DNA of 10,329 nucleotides from NCBI GenBank assembly GCA_945637225.1, contig CALZDE010000057.1, positions 1-10,329 on the forward strand, written 5' to 3'. Position 1 is the stretch's first letter. Each line of letters begins with the position of its first letter. Origin of the DNA: an uncultured Selenomonadaceae bacterium (GTDB lineage Bacteria; Bacillota; Negativicutes; Selenomonadales; Selenomonadaceae). The notes below the pieces were generated by a model, which saw only the letters and a program-made list of their open reading frames with translations, did no database searches and was not told the origin of the DNA. The position numbers were made by a program, and so were the translations under genes. Of this stretch, positions 7,360 through 10,329 are shown one piece after another.

Positions 7360-7388
7360 TTGAAAAATTAGGACTTTTGTGGTAGAAT
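7360..7388 (+). promoter_or_regulatory. Promoter for the hpt-csoR unit
   Basis: TTGAAA (7360-7365) and TAGAAT (7383-7388) are 17 bases apart, with TGG immediately before the -10 box (extended -10). Transcription would start near 7395, leaving a leader of about 80 bases before ATG 7476. The leader holds only a weak ATCTAT/ATAGAT inverted repeat and no riboswitch I recognise. Confidence 0.7.
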
Positions 7389-7475
7389 AGTAGTGTCGTC
7401 ATGGTTAGTTCGCTATATCTATGGCTCAAAATAAATAATTTCTATAGATTGATGTTTCATGGAGGAGGAATCCCG

Positions 7476-7835
7476 ATGTCAGCTTTAATAGAGAAGTTGA
7501 AGGAATTTGGTTGCAGTGAAGAAGATTTGAGCAGAGCTGTGGAGCGTTTTCTGAATAATGACGCTTTTTATGAGCGCTGTTTTACAAAATACTTGGCAGA
7601 TGCTTCCTTTAAAAGCTTGGGAGAGGCTCTGAAAACTAACAATGTAGCAGATATTTTCAATCATGCTCATACTTTAAAGGGCGTTACTGCTAATATGGGG
7701 ATTACTCCAGTATATGATGAGGTTTGCATAATCGTAGAAGCAGTAAGAGACAGCAGTATAGTCCCAGAAGGTCTTGATGTACACTATCAGAACATTATGG
7801 GCTATCATGAAAAGTTGCAGAAAATGGTGGGGTAA
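7476..7835 (+). CDS. Stand-alone Hpt (histidine phosphotransfer) domain protein
   Basis: This 119-residue protein is a single helical Hpt domain that would carry a phosphoryl group between response-regulator receiver domains in a multistep phosphorelay. The signature HAHTLKGVTANMG (63-75) contains the phosphoacceptor, most likely His65, followed by the expected Leu-Lys-Gly. The frame is open further upstream to 7401, but GGAGGAGG (7461-7468) seven bases before ATG 7476, and a promoter at 7360-7388, make 7476 the right start; the upstream extension is low-complexity and not Hpt-like. Its stop overlaps the start of the CsoR-family gene by one base (TAATG). No histidine kinase or response regulator lies in the window, so its partners are unknown. 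Confidence 0.85.
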   Translation: MSALIEKLKEFGCSEEDLSRAVERFLNNDAFYERCFTKYLADASFKSLGEALKTNNVADIFNHAHTLKGVTANMGITPVYDEVCIIVEAVRDSSIVPEGLDVHYQNIMGYHEKLQKMVG

Positions 7836-8218
7836 TGGCAGAGGAAGAGAAGCTAAATGATGAAGGCTGGCATACTCATGTAGATGAGCATGGCAATGTA
7901 ATAAGGCATACTCATCATCAGCATAGTCACGAACATGGTCCTCATGGTCATACCCATAGCCATGCACATACTAAAGCAGTATTAAACCGAATGTCAAAGC
8001 TTATAGGTCATTTGGAGTCAATCCGTACTATGATTGAAAATGGCAGGGATTGCAGTGATGTACTTATTCAGATAGCGGCTGTTAATGGTGCGCTTAATAA
8101 GGTCGGCAAGCTTATTCTGAAAGACCATATGGAGCACTGTATTGTAGACGCTATTCGTGAGAACGATGAGGAAGCTATTAGGAAGCTGGAAGACGCTATT
8201 GACAGGTTTATAAAGTGA
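7835..8218 (+). CDS. CsoR/RcnR-family metal-sensing repressor with His-rich N-terminus
   Basis: This protein belongs to the all-helical metal-sensitive repressor family (CsoR, RcnR, FrmR). The family domain covers residues about 46-127. Cys73, His98 and Cys102 have the spacing (25, then 4 residues) of the Cu(I) ligands Cys36, His61 and Cys65 of Mycobacterium tuberculosis CsoR, so a copper-type site is likely. The first 45 residues are unusual: 14 histidines, dense between residues 25 and 45 (HTHHQHSHEHGPHGHTHSHA), like metal-storage tails of nickel or zinc proteins. The gene overlaps hpt by one base and so is translationally coupled to it. No copper exporter or chaperone gene is in the window. 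Metal identity and targets are unknown. Confidence 0.87.
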   Translation: MAEEEKLNDEGWHTHVDEHGNVIRHTHHQHSHEHGPHGHTHSHAHTKAVLNRMSKLIGHLESIRTMIENGRDCSDVLIQIAAVNGALNKVGKLILKDHMEHCIVDAIRENDEEAIRKLEDAIDRFIK

Positions 8219-8221
8219 TTT

Positions 8222-8262
8222 AAAAAACTTTTTTTAAAAAAATCAAAAAAAATTCAAAAAAA
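8222..8262 (+). promoter_or_regulatory. A-tracts upstream of the tRNA promoter (possible UP element)
   Basis: Runs of A occur at 8222-8227, 8236-8242, 8245-8252 and 8256-8262, with the last three centred about 10 bases apart, and end directly before the TTGACA box at 8266. Helically phased A-tracts here are typical of UP elements at stable-RNA promoters. This stretch also follows the csoR stop, but its A/T-only symmetry is not a convincing terminator. Confidence 0.5.
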
Positions 8263-8265
8263 CGC

Positions 8266-8294
8266 TTGACATTTATCTTATAATGGTGTATTAT
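8266..8294 (+). promoter_or_regulatory. Promoter of the tRNA cluster
   Basis: A perfect TTGACA (8266-8271) and TATTAT (8289-8294) are separated by 17 bases, 38 bases before the first mature tRNA. This is the only full consensus -35 box among the promoters found here. A TATAAT at 8279-8284 is too close to the -35 to pair with it. Confidence 0.82.
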
Positions 8295-8332
8295 ATATAT
8301 CGTTGGCGATGACATACGACAACAAACGGTAT

Positions 8333-8409
8333 CGGGGCATGGCTCAGTTTGGTAGAGCACCTCGCTTGGGACGAGGGGGTCGCAGGTTCGAATCCTGCTG
8401 CTCCGACCA
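8333..8409 (+). tRNA. tRNA-Pro(UGG), first copy
   Basis: All 77 bases fold as a tRNA. The acceptor CGGGGCA (8333-8339) pairs with TGCTCCG (8399-8405) with one G.U. The D arm is GCTCAGTTTGGTAGAGC. The anticodon stem CCTCG/CGAGG encloses the loop CTTGGGA with anticodon TGG and G37, the expected proline feature. The T arm GCAGG-TTCGAAT-CCTGC is followed by an encoded CCA at 8407-8409. It is the first product of the tRNA promoter. Confidence 0.97.
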
Positions 8410-8442
8410 TTATAAATCGTATGTAATTGGCAATAGCGGTAT

Positions 8443-8519
8443 CGGGGCATGGCTCAGTTTGGTAGAGCACCTCGCTTGGGACGAGGGGGTCGCAGGTTCG
8501 AATCCTGCTGCTCCGACCA
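8443..8519 (+). tRNA. tRNA-Pro(UGG), second identical copy
   Basis: This copy is identical in sequence to the gene 110 bases upstream, with the same TGG anticodon loop and encoded CCA. Identity extends a few bases on each side (8328-8411 against 8438-8521), indicating a tandem duplication of the gene with short flanks. A run of nine T (8520-8528) follows the CCA end directly, which could cause partial termination. Confidence 0.97.
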
Positions 8520-8536
8520 TTTTTTTTTACGAGAAA

Positions 8537-8588
8537 TATAACGACTAAGAGATGTCCCCTACTTCTATAAGTGGCGGGTACCTTATTC
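8537..8588 (+). repeat. 52-base structured repeat, copy 1
   Basis: This block matches 10278-10329 with a single difference (T8560 versus C10301). It contains the hairpin CCCCTACTT (8556-8564), loop CTAT, AAGTGGCGGG (8569-8578) with a bulged C8575. The difference changes a C-G pair to U.G, so the stem is kept. The second copy is cut by the window edge, so true repeat length is unknown. It lies right after the tRNA-Pro pair. Confidence 0.8.
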
Positions 8589-8676
8589 TATAAACACGGT
8601 GGAGCATATATCCATCGTCGTTGAAACGCTGTCATAGGAAGAAAATGCTTGTTGCATTTTCATGATTGAGGGCGTT
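8538..8676 (+). ncRNA. Candidate structured RNA or leader between tRNA-Pro and tRNA-Arg
   Basis: No gene is visible here, but potential pairing is dense. AACGAC (8540-8545) can pair with GTCGTT (8617-8622) and GATG (8551-8554) with CATC (8613-8616), enclosing the hairpin at 8556-8578. Alternatively ACGGTGGA (8596-8603) pairs with TCCATCGT (8611-8618), which excludes the first pairing. Downstream, GAAAATGC/GCATTTTC (8641-8661) forms an eight-pair hairpin, extended by TCAT/ATGA around an AGGAA bulge and by AACGC/GCGTT (8626-8630, 8672-8676). Part of it recurs at the window end. I do not recognise an RNA family; SRP RNA, tmRNA, RNase P and hammerhead signatures are absent. It could be an independent small RNA, a processing leader for tRNA-Arg or a mobile repeat. 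Confidence 0.4.
8641..8661 (+). other. Perfect 8-bp stem-loop upstream of tRNA-Arg
   Basis: GAAAATGC (8641-8648) and GCATTTTC (8654-8661) are perfectly complementary around the loop TTGTT. No U-run follows, so it is not a Rho-independent terminator. It forms the tip of the larger potential structure described for 8538-8676. Confidence 0.6.
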
Positions 8677-8683
8677 ATAATAT

Positions 8684-8760
<77 letters not shown>

Positions 8761-8771
8761 CTTGAAATTTC

Positions 8772-8807
8772 CTGCAAGGTCTTGAATAAAGGCTTTGCAG
8801 TTTTTTA
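8772..8807 (+). terminator. Rho-independent terminator of the tRNA cluster
   Basis: A 12-pair stem joins 8772-8783 to 8789-8800 (outer part CTGCAAGG/CTTTGCAG, two wobble pairs) with loop GAATA, followed directly by six T (8801-8806). It sits 11 bases after the tRNA-Arg CCA end, the expected end of the stable-RNA transcript. Confidence 0.9.
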
Positions 8808-8957
8808 TTATATTTATAAAATATGGGAAAATGAAAAGCCTGAGAAGGCACATAGATAGAATAGCTTATAGACTGGTTTTGGATGATTTTCATTATTGGC
8901 TTATGGGGGACTGTATACTAATAATTATACGTATAAATATCCTATACGGATTAATGC
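8808..8957. other. AT-rich intergenic stretch with a 12-base palindrome, no gene
   Basis: No coding region with a ribosome binding site is supported here. TTATACGTATAA (8925-8936) is a perfect palindrome. GTATAC (8913-8918) and a TATAC in CCTATACGG (8941-8949) lie either side of it. The cluster is 22-45 bases upstream of the -35 box of the carbonic anhydrase promoter, a plausible activator position; function is inferred. Confidence 0.4.
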
Positions 8958-8986
8958 TTGATATTTATAGCAGGGTAGTATATAAT
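8958..8986 (+). promoter_or_regulatory. Promoter for carbonic anhydrase and HAD genes
   Basis: TTGATA (8958-8963) and a perfect TATAAT (8981-8986) are 17 bases apart. Transcription would start near 8993, giving a leader of about 46 bases before ATG 9039. Confidence 0.78.
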
Positions 8987-9038
8987 TACAAATAGAAATA
9001 GATTTACTGCTGCATACAAGGATAGGAGGGGATTTGTT

Positions 9039-9614
9039 ATGGCTATTTTAGATGATTTATTGAAGGCAAATGAGGCTTTTTGTGAAAATCCGCCTGTGGA
9101 TTACACTCAGGAGGATGTGAAGTCAAGCAAGCTTCCACAGAAGCAGCTGGCTATTATTACCTGTATGGACACCCGCCTGGTGAATTTCTTAGAGCCTGCT
9201 TTGGGAATTGCCCGTGGTGAGGCTAAGGTTATTAAAACTGCTGGTAATGGTGTCACTGGTGTTTTTGATGGTACAATTCGCAGTCTTTTGGTATGTATTT
9301 ATGAATTGGGTATCAAGGAGATTATTGTAATTGGACATCATGAGTGCGGTATGGCTAAGACTACTTCTGAAGGTTTGACAAAGGCTATGCTCAGCCGTGG
9401 TGTTGCTCCTGAAGCAATTCATATGATCAGCAAGGAACTTAAGGAATGGGCGGACGAATTTCAGCATCCTGAACAGAATGTGGAGGATACCGTTGATCAG
9501 ATTCGCATGAATCCTCTTATTCCAAAGGATGTGCCTGTCCATGGTTTGATGTTCCATCCTCGTTCCGGTAAGATTGATACAATTATTAATGGCTATGAGC
9601 ATATGCCAAAATAA
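9039..9614 (+). CDS. Beta-class carbonic anhydrase
   Basis: This zinc enzyme interconverts CO2 and bicarbonate in the cytoplasm. The 191-residue protein carries the beta-class signature: zinc ligands Cys42 (in ITCMDTR), His100 and Cys103 (in GHHECGM), and the Asp44-Arg46 pair that controls access to the zinc. Length and the KTAGNGVTGVFDGTIRSL stretch (66-83) fit the short clade of prokaryotic beta enzymes. AGGAGGG (9024-9030) precedes ATG 9039 by eight bases. A HAD phosphatase gene follows after 21 bases, presumably in the same transcript. Bicarbonate is a substrate of carbamoyl phosphate synthesis, which feeds pyrimidine synthesis, but the link to the distant pyr genes is speculative. Confidence 0.93.
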   Translation: MAILDDLLKANEAFCENPPVDYTQEDVKSSKLPQKQLAIITCMDTRLVNFLEPALGIARGEAKVIKTAGNGVTGVFDGTIRSLLVCIYELGIKEIIVIGHHECGMAKTTSEGLTKAMLSRGVAPEAIHMISKELKEWADEFQHPEQNVEDTVDQIRMNPLIPKDVPVHGLMFHPRSGKIDTIINGYEHMPK

Positions 9615-9635
9615 TTTACAGGAGCGTACTAAAAT

Positions 9636-10271
9636 ATGAAGTATAAATTTTATTTTTTTGATTTTGATTATACATTGGTAAATTCGGAAAAGGGTATCGT
9701 AGGCTGTTTTGTTCGTACCATGGAGGATTACAAAATACCTGTTCCTGATTATGATGTTATAAAGGCTACTATCGGTATGCCTATTGAAGATGCAGTGGCA
9801 CAGCTGACAGGTCTTAGTACGGATAAGGAAATTACAGAATTTGTAGACAGGTACCGCGTTCATGCTAATGAGATAATGACACCAAATACTCATTTTTATC
9901 CTGATACTGTTGAAGTGCTGGAAAAAATTAAAAGAGATGGTGGCAGAGCGGCGATTATTTCTACAAAAACTCGTAATCGTATCAGTGAAAAATTCCGTAA
10001 TGAAGGCAAGGAAGATTTAATTGAAATAATTATAGGCAGGGAGAACTGTCCTACCTGCAAGCCTGATCCCGAAGGTATTTTCATGGCAATGAAGGCTTTA
10101 GGAGCGACTAAAGAAAATACTATTTATATCGGTGACAGCTTATTTGATGCCGGTGCTGCTAAAAATGCCGGTATTGATTTTGCGGCAGTGCTTACGGGAA
10201 GTACCAAAGCGGAGGCTTTTGCGGAATATCCTTCTGTACAGATAATGAGTTCTTTAAGCGAATTAAAATAA
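9636..10271 (+). CDS. HAD-superfamily phosphatase (phosphoglycolate-phosphatase-like)
   Basis: This 211-residue hydrolase has all four HAD motifs: I, DFDYT with nucleophile Asp9 and acid/base Asp11; II, Ser109 in AAIIST; III, Lys142 in CKPDP; IV, GDSLFD with Asp167 and Asp171. The helical cap between motifs I and II (about residues 17-85) is the C1 type seen in Gph- and PpaX-like enzymes, so the substrate is probably a small phosphate ester or pyrophosphate, not determinable here. An NCPTC pair of cysteines (Cys138, Cys141) precedes motif III, unusual but of unknown meaning. AGGAG (9620-9624) lies 11 bases before ATG 9636. The structured repeat begins seven bases after the stop. Confidence 0.88.
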   Translation: MKYKFYFFDFDYTLVNSEKGIVGCFVRTMEDYKIPVPDYDVIKATIGMPIEDAVAQLTGLSTDKEITEFVDRYRVHANEIMTPNTHFYPDTVEVLEKIKRDGGRAAIISTKTRNRISEKFRNEGKEDLIEIIIGRENCPTCKPDPEGIFMAMKALGATKENTIYIGDSLFDAGAAKNAGIDFAAVLTGSTKAEAFAEYPSVQIMSSLSELK

Positions 10272-10277
10272 ACGATT

Positions 10278-10329
10278 TATAACGACTAAGAGATGTCCCC
10301 CACTTCTATAAGTGGCGGGTACCTTATTC
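10278..10329 (+). repeat. 52-base structured repeat, copy 2, cut by window end
   Basis: This copy matches 8537-8588 at 51 of 52 positions and runs to the last base of the window, so it probably continues. Here the hairpin stem CCCCCACTT/AAGTGGCGGG is fully Watson-Crick apart from the bulged C. It starts directly after the HAD gene, so both copies lie at the 3' end of a transcription unit in the same orientation. Confidence 0.8.

Noticed and set aside
7401..7475. Upstream ATG extension of the Hpt gene
   Set aside because: There is no ribosome binding site before 7401, the extra residues are not Hpt-like, and GGAGGAGG is ideally placed before ATG 7476.
8219..8262. Rho-independent terminator after csoR
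   Set aside because: The inverted symmetry is almost pure A/T, with no GC-containing stem; a promoter-enhancing A-tract region is more likely.
8537..8588. Reading the repeat as a CRISPR repeat or a CsoR operator
   Set aside because: There are only two copies, 1.7 kb apart, with genes rather than spacers between them. The C/G tracts recall CsoR operators, but neither copy overlaps a recognised promoter.
8537..8680. Hammerhead, SRP RNA or known riboswitch at the structured element
   Set aside because: GAAAC occurs at 8623-8627, but no CUGANGA core is present. The SRP GGUCCGGAA-type loop and the conserved cores of common riboswitches were not found by eye.
8795..8995. 66-codon open frame between tRNA-Arg and the carbonic anhydrase
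   Set aside because: It starts inside the tRNA terminator, has no ribosome binding site, is made of low-complexity Ile/Tyr/Arg-rich sequence, and its end covers the carbonic anhydrase promoter.

Overview
The window looks like a chromosomal segment of a low-to-moderate GC, Gram-positive-lineage anaerobe, most likely a Firmicute and perhaps of the Negativicutes (Selenomonas-like). The basis is strong AGGAGG-type ribosome binding sites, frequent TTG starts, a two-subunit class 1B dihydroorotate dehydrogenase, AzlCD, an M29 aminopeptidase and an XRE regulator of the KWQKG type. The taxonomic call is inference. Apart from the leftmost 220 bases, every gene lies on the + strand.

Layout. Positions 1-220 hold the 5' end of a leftward gene, probably a WYL/HTH-type regulator. 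A divergent regulatory gap (221-408) follows, then a small XRE-family repressor (409-705). A strong extended -10 promoter inside the last codons of the repressor (665-693) starts a compact run to 7354: M29 aminopeptidase, AzlC, AzlD, PyrK, PyrD, a bacteriohemerythrin with an extra C-terminal domain, and release factor 3. The genes overlap or are separated by fewer than 30 bases, and no terminator is visible between them. A second promoter (7360-7388) drives a two-gene unit: a stand-alone Hpt phosphotransfer protein, overlapping by one base a CsoR-family metal sensor with a His-rich N-terminus.

A stable-RNA region (8266-8807) comes next. It has a near-consensus promoter behind phased A-tracts, two identical tRNA-Pro(UGG) genes, a 140-base stretch with extensive potential RNA secondary structure, tRNA-Arg(UCU), and a textbook terminator. 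The first 52 bases of the structured stretch recur with one mismatch at the extreme right end of the window (10278-10329), seven bases after a stop codon. Their only difference keeps a hairpin pair (C-G versus U.G), so this is a dispersed structured repeat or small RNA that I cannot assign to a known family.

A third protein unit (promoter 8958-8986) encodes a beta-class carbonic anhydrase and a HAD-superfamily phosphatase. How the genes work together: aminopeptidase and AzlCD fit peptide and branched-chain amino acid turnover and export; PyrK/PyrD form the NAD-linked flavin/Fe-S pyrimidine enzyme; the hemerythrin coupled to them may bind O2; RF3 is housekeeping. The parts most worth follow-up are the duplicated structured element, the cluster of TATGATAA motifs around the repressor, the Hpt-CsoR coupling and the pyrD-hemerythrin coupling. 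I saw no CRISPR array, prophage, transposase or obvious defence system.
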